Counted from the first letter of the stretch, positions 1 to 7,147 are shown. The stretch: 15,520 nucleotides of DNA from JAVVRI01 sp036654795 (GCA_036654795.1 JAVVRI010000074.1:1-15520); one strand, 5' to 3'. Notes: a model not told the origin generated them from the letters alone. A program made the numbers and translations.

Positions 1-2
1 TT

Positions 3-448
3 ATGTCTGTGAAAGGAGATTCGGATATTTCTATTTTAAGGTCACTTCAGGAAAGTTACTTCCGAAACTTGAGTAATATTACAATTGAGCAATGGAAAGA
101 TCATTATACATTTAAGAATCCGGGTGCATTATTGGTCGGTAAGGCTCAGTATTCCCCGATTCTATTGTTATAGAACTAAAAAGTAATTCGGGAAAGGTTG
201 AAAGTGTAATTGTGCAAAAGAGATATATGTGTTATGCTGATATATGTGAATTAATCAGATCGGCCTCTGTAGATTATATTTCGTTGGATGAGATTGCCGG
301 AATCATTCAAAGAGAGCCTTCATACCTTATAAATAAAATTATTCCTCGTATGATAGACGAGGAGAAATTAGAACGGCTTTACCCTGCAACACCAAAGCAT
401 CCGCAACAAAAATATCGGACAACCCAAAGGTCTGAAGAACATTGTTAA
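3..448 (+). pseudogene. Frameshifted C-terminal remnant, winged-helix-like end, function unknown
   Basis: Two reading frames join into one plausible protein end. Frame 3 is open from the window edge to a stop at 171-173 and carries a segment with FKNPGALLVGKAQYSP. Frame 2 continues from about 155 with DSIVIELKSNSGKVESVIVQ and runs to a stop at 446-448. The switch falls on the run of four C at 154-157. One extra C would give a continuous reading, so a one-base loss (or a homopolymer sequencing error) is the simplest explanation. The last ~60 residues look like a winged helix (LDEIAGIIQREPSYLINKII) followed by LYPATPKHPQQKYRT. That ending, and the NPG motif, remind me of AlbA_2/AAA_4-type ATP-binding putative transcriptional regulators, but this is from memory and weak. 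The 5' end is outside the window. An ATG at 212 could restart translation and give 78 residues, but that would be only a tail. Confidence 0.5.
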
Positions 449-463
449 AGATAAAAAACAGTT

Positions 464-571
464 ATGACGACTCTCTCTTCTTCTTGTCTCTCTATCATCG
501 TCCCCTGCTATAACGAAGAAGCAGTTCTTCTTGATACGACTTCGTGTTTGAGTAACCATGGGACTATCTGA
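464..571 (+). pseudogene. Truncated N-terminus of a GT2 (GtrB/CsbB/DPM-like) glycosyltransferase
   Basis: A 35-codon ORF starts at ATG 464. Its residues 9-22 (LSIIVPCYNEEAVL) are the first beta strand and nucleotide-sugar loop of a family 2 GT-A enzyme. The spelling VPCYNEE is the style of polyprenyl/dolichol-phosphate sugar synthases (GtrB, CsbB, DPM1) rather than of the WcaE-like enzyme just downstream, which has TITYN. Homology stops after about 30 residues and a stop follows at 569-571, so the DXD, acceptor region and C-terminal part are missing. No continuation was found in the other two frames before the next gene, so this looks like a large internal deletion, not a simple frameshift. 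It follows the remnant at 3-448 by 15 nt. Confidence 0.65.
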
Positions 572-608
572 ACAGCTAAGTATTTCCGAGCGAAAAATAG
601 AAACAAAA

Positions 609-1367
609 ATGATGCAACCTCAATTCTCTATCATTACCATCACTTATAATGCTTCCCAGTGGTTGGAACGCACGATGCTAAGTGTGTTGAGCCAATCGTA
701 TCCTAATATTGAGTATATCATTATTGACGGGGCTTCGACGGATGGGACGGTGGATATTATTAAGCAGTATGCTTCGGGGGTCTCTTTCTGGGTCAGTGAG
801 CCGGATAAGGGGCTGTATGATGCCATGAATAAGGGACTTAAACGGGCTACGGGCGATTATGTGTGGTTTATTAATGCCGGAGACACACTTTATACGTCGG
901 ACACGGTGCAGCGCCTTTCTGCTGCTATCCAGAAGAAGAGTGGATTGCCGGACGTGATCTATGGTGAAACGGCTATTGTAGATGCGGACGGAATGTTCTT
1001 GGGGATGCGACGGCTGAAAGCACCATTGAGGCTTACTTGGAGGAGTTTCCGGAGGGGTATGCTTGTTTGTCACCAGTCATTTATACCAAAAAGGGAGATT
1101 GCTCCGTTATATAATATGAATTATCGGTTGAGTGCCGATTATGACTGGTGCATCCAATGTCTCAAAAAGGCGGAGCGTGTTTATAATTCGCAGCGGACGC
1201 TTTCTAATTTTCTGGAAGAGGGAATGAGTAGTGTCCATCGCAAGGCTTCGTTGAAGGAGCGGTATGCTATTATGTGCGTACATTATGGTATGCTGTCCAC
1301 AGTCTTGATGCATGGTTGGTTTGCCCTTCGTTTTTATACGGCGAAGTGGCTAAAGGGGAGAGTATAA
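609..1367 (+). CDS. Glycosyltransferase family 2 (WcaE-like)
   Basis: This 252-residue cytoplasmic GT-A glycosyltransferase should transfer a sugar from a nucleotide sugar to a glycan or lipid-linked acceptor; donor and acceptor cannot be read from sequence. Visible motifs are FSIITITYN (6-14), the nucleotide-binding IIIDGASTDGT (37-47), SEPDKGLYDAMNKG (63-76), WFINAGD (86-92, in the DXD position) and LSADYDWC near residue 180, probably the catalytic-base region. The order and spacing match GT2 enzymes annotated as putative colanic acid transferases (WcaE type). The frame is open from an ATG at 558, but the extra 17 residues precede the normal first strand and overlap the truncated GT2 remnant. 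I therefore chose ATG 609 (612 is equally possible), behind an A-rich leader. yfhO follows after 35 nt, suggesting co-transcription. Confidence 0.88.
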   Translation: MMQPQFSIITITYNASQWLERTMLSVLSQSYPNIEYIIIDGASTDGTVDIIKQYASGVSFWVSEPDKGLYDAMNKGLKRATGDYVWFINAGDTLYTSDTVQRLSAAIQKKSGLPDVIYGETAIVDADGMFLGMRRLKAPLRLTWRSFRRGMLVCHQSFIPKREIAPLYNMNYRLSADYDWCIQCLKKAERVYNSQRTLSNFLEEGMSSVHRKASLKERYAIMCVHYGMLSTVLMHGWFALRFYTAKWLKGRV

Positions 1368-1402
1368 AGTAAAGACAGATGACTGAAACAAAATAGAATT
1401 AT

Positions 1403-3919
1403 ATGCAGAGTTTAGTAAAAAAGTGGGGCAAGCATGTTGCGGCCGTGATTGTTTTTCTGGTGTTGTCGATGACGTACTTCTCGCCGGCTGTGTTCGATGG
1501 GAAGACACTTCGCCAAGGAGATATGGATAAGGCGAATGGAATGGGGCATAGCCAGATGGATAAGTATGCAAAGACGGCACAGCCGGGAGAGTTTAGCGTA
1601 TGGTCTGACGCTATGTTTGGAGGAATGCCATACACGTCGGGATATGGATCGCCTGCACCGAAGTTGCCCGGTTACGGTGTGGTAGAGACACCTCTCAAGA
1701 GTGTGGGATATCTTCATGCCGGAATGGTGTTTACGGGATTGATTTGTTTTTATATCTTGATGTGCGTAATGGGTGTGAATTGGTGGCTGGCGATTGCCGG
1801 TGCACTGGCTTTTGCCTTGGCTTCATATAACATTATTATTATTGAGGCGGGACATATCACCAAGGCGTATGTGATTGCCTATATGCCTATTGTGCTGGCA
1901 GGAATGGCTTTGCTCTTTAGGCGAAAGTATTTGTGGGGGACGGTGTTGTTCCTTCTGGGGGTTGCTCTTTCGATTGGTAACGGACATATACAGATTACCT
2001 ATTACTTGGTTTTGCTTTGTCTTTTCATCTATATCGGCTATGTTGTTTGGTCGATTAAGCAGAAGGCTTTCGTTGAGTTGGCGAAGGTTACGGCCGTCAT
2101 GGCGGTTTGTGTGCTGGTGGCTGTGTTGCCTAATGCTTCGGGGATGTATTCCAACTGGGACTTGGGTAAAAACTCTACCCGTGGTGCTACGGAGCTGACC
2201 ACAACAACGCCTAGTGGCGAGAAGATCTCTTCCGGACTGGATAAGGATTATGCCTTTCAATGGAGTTATGGGAAAGGGGAGTTGCTCACCTTATTAGTGC
2301 CGAACGCTTATGGAGGTTCGTCAGGCGGAACGTTGGGTAGCGATTCCGAATTATATAAGGAACTGAAGGCAAAGGGCGCTCAGGTAGGTGCTGATGTGCA
2401 GACATACACCTATTGGGGCGATAAGCCCTTTACCTCCGGACCGGTTTACTTTGGTGCTTTGGTCTGCTTCCTATTTGTGTTGGGGATGTTCGTTATTCGC
2501 AACCGGATGAAGTGGTGGATGTTTGCCGGTTCCGCGTTTTTGATCCTTCTGGCATTTGGGCGGAACTTCGATACGTTTAATACCTTTATGTTCCATTACC
2601 TGCCAATGTATAACAAATTCCGCACGGTGGAGATGGCGCTGGTGATTCCGGGATTGGTGTTTCCTATCATTGCCATTTGGGGATTGAAGGAGATTCTGGC
2701 TCAAAAGGTCGATGCAGCTACGTTTAAACGGGGTATGATCGGTGCGCTGGCTATCACGGGTGGTCTTTGTCTGGTTGTTTGGGGGATGCCAACGATGTTG
2801 TTGGACTTCCATTCCTCTTTTGACGCGCAATATCAGTTGCCTGATTGGTACTACAATGCGTTACTGGCAGACCGTGCTTCTATGGCTTCGGCGGATGCTC
2901 TGCGTTCTTTGCTCTTTATTCTGGCTGGGGCTGCATTGCTGTTCTGGTTCGTTAAGGCAAAAAACAAGCAGACGGCGGCTACGGTTGTTGCGGCGGCTGT
3001 TGCGATACTGATATTGGCTGACTTATGGACAGTGGACAAACGTTACCTGAACGAGACGAACTTTGTGAACGAAACATCGGCTGAGGTTTATAAGCCTTCG
3101 GTTGCCGATAATGAGATATTCAAGGATGTTGATCCTTCTTATCGCGTTATCAATCTGAACAATCCGTTTCAGGAAACTAATACATCCTATTATCACCATT
3201 CAATAGGTGGATATCATGCCGCCAAACTGAGGCGCTATCAAGAGTTGATAGACCATCGCCTTTCAGGAGAACTGAATGGTATTATGGCTGCCCTACAGCA
3301 AGCGAAAACGCCTGCTGACGTGATGGGCGCTTTGGCACAATCTCCTTCACTTAATATGCTGAACACTCGTTACATCATCTATAACCCCGAACAGCCACCT
3401 TTGCGCAATCCTTTTGCTTATGGCAATGCGTGGTTTGTGCCGAAGGTTGAGGTGGTGGAGAATGCGGATGCTGAGATTGCAGCGCTTAACACGATCAACC
3501 CGCTAGAAACGGCGGTAGTGGATAAGCGCTTTGCTGCAGATTTGAAAGGGTTTACTCCTAGTTTGGATTCGACTGCACGCATTACGTTGGATAGTTATCG
3601 CCCGAATAAGTTAGTATATAGTACGACTTCCGCCACCGATCAGCTGGCTGTGTTTTCTGAGGTGTACTATCAGCCCGGTTGGAAGGCTACGGTTGACGGA
3701 AAGCCTGTCCCTCATTTTCGTGCTGATTGGACGCTTCGTGCCATGCTGATTCCGGCAGGAGCACATCAAGTGGTGTTCGAATTTGTGCCCGATGGATATA
3801 TAGCAGCAGCCAACATTGCCGCTTACGGCTCGTTTATGATTCTGCTGTTGCTCGTTGTAGCTATTGGCTATTCTATATGGAAAGCGTTGAAAAAACCGGA
3901 AGCGAAGGTGCAGGAGTAA
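1403..3919 (+). CDS. YfhO-family polytopic membrane protein (GT-C type)
   Basis: This 838-residue inner-membrane protein belongs by pattern to the YfhO family (PF09586). The first transmembrane helix is at about 11-30, followed by a periplasmic loop with FSVWSDAMFGGMPYTSGYG (residues 64-82). Further hydrophobic segments lie at roughly 104-245, 347-390, 412-462 and 498-541. A soluble region of about 260 residues follows and ends in a beta-rich part with YYQPGWKATVDGKPV near residue 755. One last helix lies at about 803-825 before a charged tail. YfhO proteins are GT-C-like and are thought to move sugars from polyprenyl phosphate to envelope polymers. In Bacillus, YfhO works with the GT2 enzyme CsbB in lipoteichoic acid glycosylation. 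The substrate here is unknown, since Bacteroidetes lack that polymer. The GT2 gene is 35 nt upstream. The gene converges with the GT4 gene, with 16 nt between stops. Confidence 0.87.
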   Translation: MQSLVKKWGKHVAAVIVFLVLSMTYFSPAVFDGKTLRQGDMDKANGMGHSQMDKYAKTAQPGEFSVWSDAMFGGMPYTSGYGSPAPKLPGYGVVETPLKSVGYLHAGMVFTGLICFYILMCVMGVNWWLAIAGALAFALASYNIIIIEAGHITKAYVIAYMPIVLAGMALLFRRKYLWGTVLFLLGVALSIGNGHIQITYYLVLLCLFIYIGYVVWSIKQKAFVELAKVTAVMAVCVLVAVLPNASGMYSNWDLGKNSTRGATELTTTTPSGEKISSGLDKDYAFQWSYGKGELLTLLVPNAYGGSSGGTLGSDSELYKELKAKGAQVGADVQTYTYWGDKPFTSGPVYFGALVCFLFVLGMFVIRNRMKWWMFAGSAFLILLAFGRNFDTFNTFMFHYLPMYNKFRTVEMALVIPGLVFPIIAIWGLKEILAQKVDAATFKRGMIGALAITGGLCLVVWGMPTMLLDFHSSFDAQYQLPDWYYNALLADRASMASADALRSLLFILAGAALLFWFVKAKNKQTAATVVAAAVAILILADLWTVDKRYLNETNFVNETSAEVYKPSVADNEIFKDVDPSYRVINLNNPFQETNTSYYHHSIGGYHAAKLRRYQELIDHRLSGELNGIMAALQQAKTPADVMGALAQSPSLNMLNTRYIIYNPEQPPLRNPFAYGNAWFVPKVEVVENADAEIAALNTINPLETAVVDKRFAADLKGFTPSLDSTARITLDSYRPNKLVYSTTSATDQLAVFSEVYYQPGWKATVDGKPVPHFRADWTLRAMLIPAGAHQVVFEFVPDGYIAAANIAAYGSFMILLLLVVAIGYSIWKALKKPEAKVQE

Positions 3920-3935
3920 GCCTGCTTAGCATCTC

Positions 3936-5060
3936 TTAGCATTCTGTTTCTATAAAGTGAAGCAGCTTTTTCGTGAGGTTTCCCCACGAGAGAGCTGCTT
4001 TTTCTTTGGCTATATGCTCCGAGAATTGGGCGTATATTTCGGGTCTGAATAGCTCTTGTACACCTTTTGTGATGGCCGTAGCGGATGTTTCAGGCACAAC
4101 TATGCCTGTGCCGGGATGGGCTATACTCTGCGGGAAGTCTCCTACAGGTGTGCTAAGCATCGGAAGGTTATAATGGTAGGCTACTGAAACGACACCACTC
4201 TGGGTGGCGGAACGGTAGGGGAGCACCAGCGTATCGGCAGCAGAGAAGAACAAGGGGATCTCATCGTCGCCGACATAACGGTTGTGCGTGAAGATACGTT
4301 CGCGAGCGGGGGAGGCGTCTATCTGTTGTTGGTATTTGTCGAAGCGGCCATAACATTCGCCGGCTATCAAGAGCTGGTAGCTATCATCGAGGCTTCCGAT
4401 GGCATCAATAAGCAGATCCAACCCTTTATAATCGCGGATAAGCCCGAAGAACAGGAGTGTTTTCTTATCAGAAAAGATACCTAATTGGCGGCAAGCTTCT
4501 GTCTTTTCTATTTTAGTGCCAAAATGATCGTATAAGGGATGTGGGTTGAGTATGTATTTTGCTCCGGGGCAAAGCGTCTGAAGGTCGTTTCGCACCGTAT
4601 CACTCATCACAATAAAGCCGTGGCATTGCCGGAACAGCAGGGAGGCCATCGGCTTGTCGAAGAAGCGAGGTTCATGGGGAATCGCGTTGTGGATGAGGGT
4701 TATTACTTTGCAATGTTTCTTCATTCGGTTGGCTATATGGGCATATCCGGGAACGAAGAAAGACATCCAGTAGCTGATGATCAATACATCCGGCGCATAG
4801 GCCTTTATCTCTTTCACGGTGGTGAAGTAGCTGAGCGGATTGATGCTATCCAACGTTCGTACGCTGTCTATAGCTATGGCATGGTCTCCTTCTTCTACAT
4901 ATTGTGTTTTACCCGGGAAAAGACGGTCAGGATATAGGCGTGTAAAGTTGAAAGCTTTTACTTCGTGTCCTTCTTTCGTCAATTGAGTGTAAAGCATGGC
5001 GCTAAACTGGGCGATGCCGCCACGATAAGGGTAAATAGGAGAGAGGATAGCGATTTTCAT
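3936..5060 (-). CDS. Glycosyltransferase family 4 (GT-B fold)
   Basis: This 374-residue retaining GT-B glycosyltransferase is probably involved in envelope or capsular glycan synthesis at the cytoplasmic face of the membrane. The N-terminal Rossmann domain opens with MKIAILSPIYPYRGGIAQF, carrying the glycine-rich acceptor-side loop. The C-terminal donor domain shows LLFFGLIRDYKGLDLLIDA, then LPYRSATQSGVVSVAYHYNL and TPVGDFPQSI. The usual GT4 E-x7-E motif is replaced by a QSGVVSVAYHY type, as in a recognisable GT4 subgroup. The frame stays open to an ATG at 5126, but those 22 extra residues are translated from the intergenic palindrome. MKIAILSP at 5060 is the natural start. ahcY lies upstream on the same strand, 114 nt away across the palindrome. 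I see no -7 element between them, so transcription may come from ahcY read-through. Confidence 0.88.
   Translation of the reverse strand: MKIAILSPIYPYRGGIAQFSAMLYTQLTKEGHEVKAFNFTRLYPDRLFPGKTQYVEEGDHAIAIDSVRTLDSINPLSYFTTVKEIKAYAPDVLIISYWMSFFVPGYAHIANRMKKHCKVITLIHNAIPHEPRFFDKPMASLLFRQCHGFIVMSDTVRNDLQTLCPGAKYILNPHPLYDHFGTKIEKTEACRQLGIFSDKKTLLFFGLIRDYKGLDLLIDAIGSLDDSYQLLIAGECYGRFDKYQQQIDASPARERIFTHNRYVGDDEIPLFFSAADTLVLPYRSATQSGVVSVAYHYNLPMLSTPVGDFPQSIAHPGTGIVVPETSATAITKGVQELFRPEIYAQFSEHIAKEKAALSWGNLTKKLLHFIETEC
3960..4007 (+). terminator. Rho-independent terminator of yfhO, inside the convergent gene
   Basis: Positions 3960-3975 pair with 3985-4000 over 16 base pairs around a 9-nt loop (AGGTTTCCC). 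The stem is followed by a T-rich run (TTTTTCTTT, counting from 3999). Two of the pairs are G-U only when read as + strand RNA and become A-C mismatches on the - strand, so the hairpin is built to work in the yfhO direction. It lies 40 nt past the yfhO stop, entirely within the last codons of the opposing glycosyltransferase gene. Confidence 0.75.
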
Positions 5061-5085
5061 AACTAATAAGTGTATATTACGAAGT

Positions 5086-5157
5086 AGGGGACTTTTGATT
5101 TCAAAAGAAGGGACTTTCGATTGCAAAAGTCCCTTCTTTTGAAATCAAAAGTCCCCT
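5086..5157. repeat. Three 22-bp palindromic units forming one large hairpin
   Basis: Three units start at 5092, 5114 and 5136, exactly 22 bp apart. Their cores are CTTTTGATTTCAAAAG, CTTTCGATTGCAAAAG and CTTTTGAAATCAAAAG; the first and third have perfect 7-bp arms around two bases. The linkers are arranged so that the whole block is also palindromic: 5086-5117 is the exact reverse complement of 5126-5157 (32-bp arms, 8-bp loop). A weaker fourth unit may precede it at 5070. It lies between the ahcY stop and the start of the GT4 gene. It could act as an ahcY terminator or processing hairpin, but there is no T run on the - strand side; the T-rich stretch (5158-5167) is on the + strand side. Confidence 0.9.
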
Positions 5158-5174
5158 GTTTTATTTTAGGGGGA

Positions 5175-6593
5175 TTAATACCTATAATGATCAGGCTTAT
5201 ACGGACCTTCCACTGGTACACCAATATAGTCGGCCTGTTTAGTCGACAAGGTGGATAGTTTTACGCCGATACGCTCCAAATGTAGGCGAGCTACCTCTTC
5301 GTCCAAACGTTTGGGCAGGCGATATACACCGACCTCGTAAGGCATAGTCCAGAGGTCTATCTGAGCCAATGTCTGATTGGTGAATGAATTGCTCATCACA
5401 AACGAAGGGTGTCCGGTTGCACAACCCAAGTTTACCAAGCGACCTTCGGCCAGCAGGAAGATGCAATTTCCCGTCGGGAAAGTATATTTGTCTACCTGAG
5501 GCTTAATGTTCAGATGCTTTATTCCCGGATAGTTTACCAGCTTGTCTACTTGTATCTCGTTGTCGAAATGGCCAATGTTACAAACAATTGCCTGATCCTT
5601 CATCTGTGAAAGGTGGTCGATGGTCAGGATGTCGCAGTTTCCGGTTGTTGTAACAAAGATATTGCCTTCCTTAACAGCCTCTTCCATAGTCGTTACTTCG
5701 AAACCTTCCATAGCAGCCTGCAGGGCGCAGATCGGATCCACTTCGGTTACGAGCACACGGGCGCCATAGGTACGCATCGAATGCGAGCAACCTTTGCCCA
5801 CGTCACCGTATCCGGCTACTACGACTACTTTACCTGCAATCATGACGTCGGTAGCACGCTTGATGCCATCGGCCAATGATTCGCGGCAACCATATAGGTT
5901 GTCGAACTTCGATTTCGTCACCGAGTCGTTCACGTTAATGGCCGGGACAAGCAGTTCTCCCTTTTCCATCATCTGATAGAGGCGGTGTACACCGGTCGTT
6001 GTCTCTTCCGACACGCCTTTCATCTCTGCTACTGTGCGGTGCCAACGGCCGTTGTCTTCGCTCAGGATGCGATGAAGAGTGTCCAGTATGACTTGTTCTT
6101 CGTGATTATCACCGGCATGGTCGATTACTGTTGCATCATTCTCTGCGCGGTAACCCATGTGAACCAGCAGTGAAGCGTCTCCGCCATCATCTACAATCAT
6201 GTGTGGTCCTTTTCCGTTGGGGAAACGAAGCGCCATGTCGGTACACCACCAGTACTCTTCCAGTGTTTCGCCTTTCCAGGCAAATACGGGGACACCGGTA
6301 GCCGCGATAGCGGCAGCGGCATGATCTTGTGTGAAGAAGATGTTGCAGCTTGCCCAGCGTACATCGGCTCCTAACGCAACTAATGTTTCGATTAACACTG
6401 CCGTCTGAATCGTCATGTGCAGTGAGCCGGTGATGCGTGCACCCTTTAAAGGTTGCTGATTGGCATACTTCTTTCGAAGCGCCATCAGTCCCGGCATTTC
6501 GTGTTCGGAGATTTCGATTTCCTTGCGGCCGAAATCTGCCAAACTCATATCTGCCACTTTGTTAGGCAGATTAGTTGGAAATAATTGTGACAT
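5175..6593 (-). CDS. ahcY: Adenosylhomocysteinase (S-adenosylhomocysteine hydrolase)
   Basis: This 472-residue cytoplasmic enzyme reversibly hydrolyses S-adenosylhomocysteine to adenosine and homocysteine, using bound NAD, and so relieves product inhibition of methyltransferases. Visible features are the substrate domain with GSLHMTIQTAVLIETL and CNIFFTQDHAAAAIA, the block LVPAINVNDSVTKSKFDN near 223-240, and the NAD-binding AGYGDVGKGCS (glycines 261-268). GHFDNEIQVDKL follows, and the C-terminus KPDHYRY (466-472) is the conserved tail whose Lys and Tyr reach the partner subunit's NAD. The length and the extra segment around HEEQVILDTLHRIL mark the long bacterial form. The frame runs on to an ATG at 6686, but those 31 residues include the promoter, so MSQLFPTNLPNK at 6593 is taken as the start. 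No methionine-cycle genes lie next to it. Confidence 0.97.
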   Translation of the reverse strand: MSQLFPTNLPNKVADMSLADFGRKEIEISEHEMPGLMALRKKYANQQPLKGARITGSLHMTIQTAVLIETLVALGADVRWASCNIFFTQDHAAAAIAATGVPVFAWKGETLEEYWWCTDMALRFPNGKGPHMIVDDGGDASLLVHMGYRAENDATVIDHAGDNHEEQVILDTLHRILSEDNGRWHRTVAEMKGVSEETTTGVHRLYQMMEKGELLVPAINVNDSVTKSKFDNLYGCRESLADGIKRATDVMIAGKVVVVAGYGDVGKGCSHSMRTYGARVLVTEVDPICALQAAMEGFEVTTMEEAVKEGNIFVTTTGNCDILTIDHLSQMKDQAIVCNIGHFDNEIQVDKLVNYPGIKHLNIKPQVDKYTFPTGNCIFLLAEGRLVNLGCATGHPSFVMSNSFTNQTLAQIDLWTMPYEVGVYRLPKRLDEEVARLHLERIGVKLSTLSTKQADYIGVPVEGPYKPDHYRY

Positions 6594-6622
6594 AATGAAT
6601 AATGCTAAAATGTTTGTAGGTG

Positions 6623-6630
6623 CAAAGGTA
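6623..6630 (-). promoter_or_regulatory. Bacteroidetes-type -7 element of ahcY
   Basis: On the minus strand this reads TACCTTTG, an exact match to TAnnTTTG. Transcription would start near 6616 and leave an untranslated leader of about 23 nt before the ATG at 6593, a plausible length. No TTTG is present at the -33 distance. A palindrome at 6648-6661 sits there instead. Confidence 0.6.
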
Positions 6631-6647
6631 CGGAAAAAAGCAATATG

Positions 6648-6661
6648 TACGTATATACGTA
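6648..6661. promoter_or_regulatory. 14-bp perfect palindrome over the ahcY -33 region, possible operator
   Basis: TACGTATATACGTA is its own reverse complement. It begins 18 bp upstream of the ahcY -7 element, where the -33 element would be expected. An AT-rich palindrome of this length could be chance, but its place suggests an activator or repressor site. No regulator can be named. Confidence 0.35.
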
Positions 6662-6809
6662 TTAAAGAATACCCACTGCATAGCAACCGTACTAAAAATA
6701 AGTTTAAAGCTTAAAAACAGATGGTTTGAATCTTGTAAGTCATTCGTCCGAACGATTAGTACTTTCGATGCTAATAATTAGTTCAAAGTATTACTCTTAT
6801 TATGCGTTT

Positions 6810-6897
6810 GGGCAAGCTCGAAATCTATTTTGAGCAGGCTCAAAATAGGTTACGAGCATGGTGAAAATCAATTTTGAGCTGGCTCAAAAGAATAATA
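6810..6897. repeat. Four degenerate 22-bp palindromic repeats
   Basis: Units start at 6810, 6832, 6854 and 6876, each exactly 22 bp apart: GGGCAAGCTCGAAAT, GAGCAGGCTCAAAAT, GAGCATGGTGAAAAT and GAGCTGGCTCAAAAG. Each is followed by a 7-bp linker, usually ending TTTT or similar. With the T-rich end of the preceding linker, every unit is a palindrome of the type ATTTTGAGC-w-GGCTCAAAAT. The second is the best, with 11-bp arms (6825-6835 and 6838-6848) around two bases; the fourth has 8-bp arms. Units one and three are degraded but keep register. The period matches the array at 5092-5157 on the other side of ahcY. Confidence 0.8.
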
Positions 6898-7126
6898 ACA
6901 GATAGGCAAAAAGACAAAACGTCCGATCTTTTCATTAATATATTGTGTGTTATGAGCTAACGCGTCTGCGATGTAGCACAGCTGTCGGCTACTCTTGCTT
7001 ACATAATTCCTAACGTATTGCAACCTCAACTTTGCAATTGAATGGGCTGCTTTGTTAACGGCATGGAAAAGAATAGATATTACTGAAAAATTTCCTTAAT
7101 ACCGTATCCACTCTAAAAAAATGTAT

Positions 7127-7134
7127 TACTTTTG
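7127..7134 (+). promoter_or_regulatory. Bacteroidetes-type -7 element of pckA
   Basis: TACTTTTG matches TAnnTTTG. Transcription would begin near 7140, giving a leader of about 115 nt before the pckA start at 7257. No clear TTTG -33 element is seen at the usual distance, so an activator may be needed. Confidence 0.55.
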
Positions 7135-7147
7135 TACTGTGGTTTAC

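Noticed and set aside
558..608. 17-residue N-terminal extension of the GT2 protein from ATG 558
   Set aside because: It overlaps the end of the truncated GT2 remnant and precedes the normal first strand FSIITITYN; ATG 609 or 612 fits better.
678..1073. 131-codon ORF on the minus strand inside the GT2 gene (and similar antisense ORFs in yfhO, pckA and carB)
   Set aside because: These are shadows of well-supported genes: no domain, no promoter, and composition follows the opposite strand's codons.
3925..3942. Direct repeat CTTAGCAT twice, 10 bp apart, between yfhO and the GT4 stop
   Set aside because: Only two 8-bp copies, one inside the GT4 stop; too short to distinguish from chance or slippage.
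5061..5126. 22-residue N-terminal extension of the GT4 protein from ATG 5126
   Set aside because: These codons are read from the 32-bp inverted repeat; the family normally starts at the MKIAILSP strand encoded from 5060.
6594..6622. SAH riboswitch upstream of ahcY
   Set aside because: The predicted leader is only about 23 nt and shows no pseudoknot-forming GC-rich segments.
6594..6686. 31-residue N-terminal extension of AhcY from ATG 6686
   Set aside because: It would translate through the -7 element at 6623-6630 and has no counterpart in the family.
5092..6897. CRISPR arrays at the two 22-bp repeats
   Set aside because: The 22-bp period leaves only 6-7 bp between cores, too short for spacers; units are palindromic and degenerate and there are no cas genes.
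6973..7038. Small inverted repeats in the ahcY/pckA gap as a possible tRNA or small RNA
   Set aside because: No cloverleaf or T-arm sequence and no promoter or terminator of its own; stems are 5-7 bp only.
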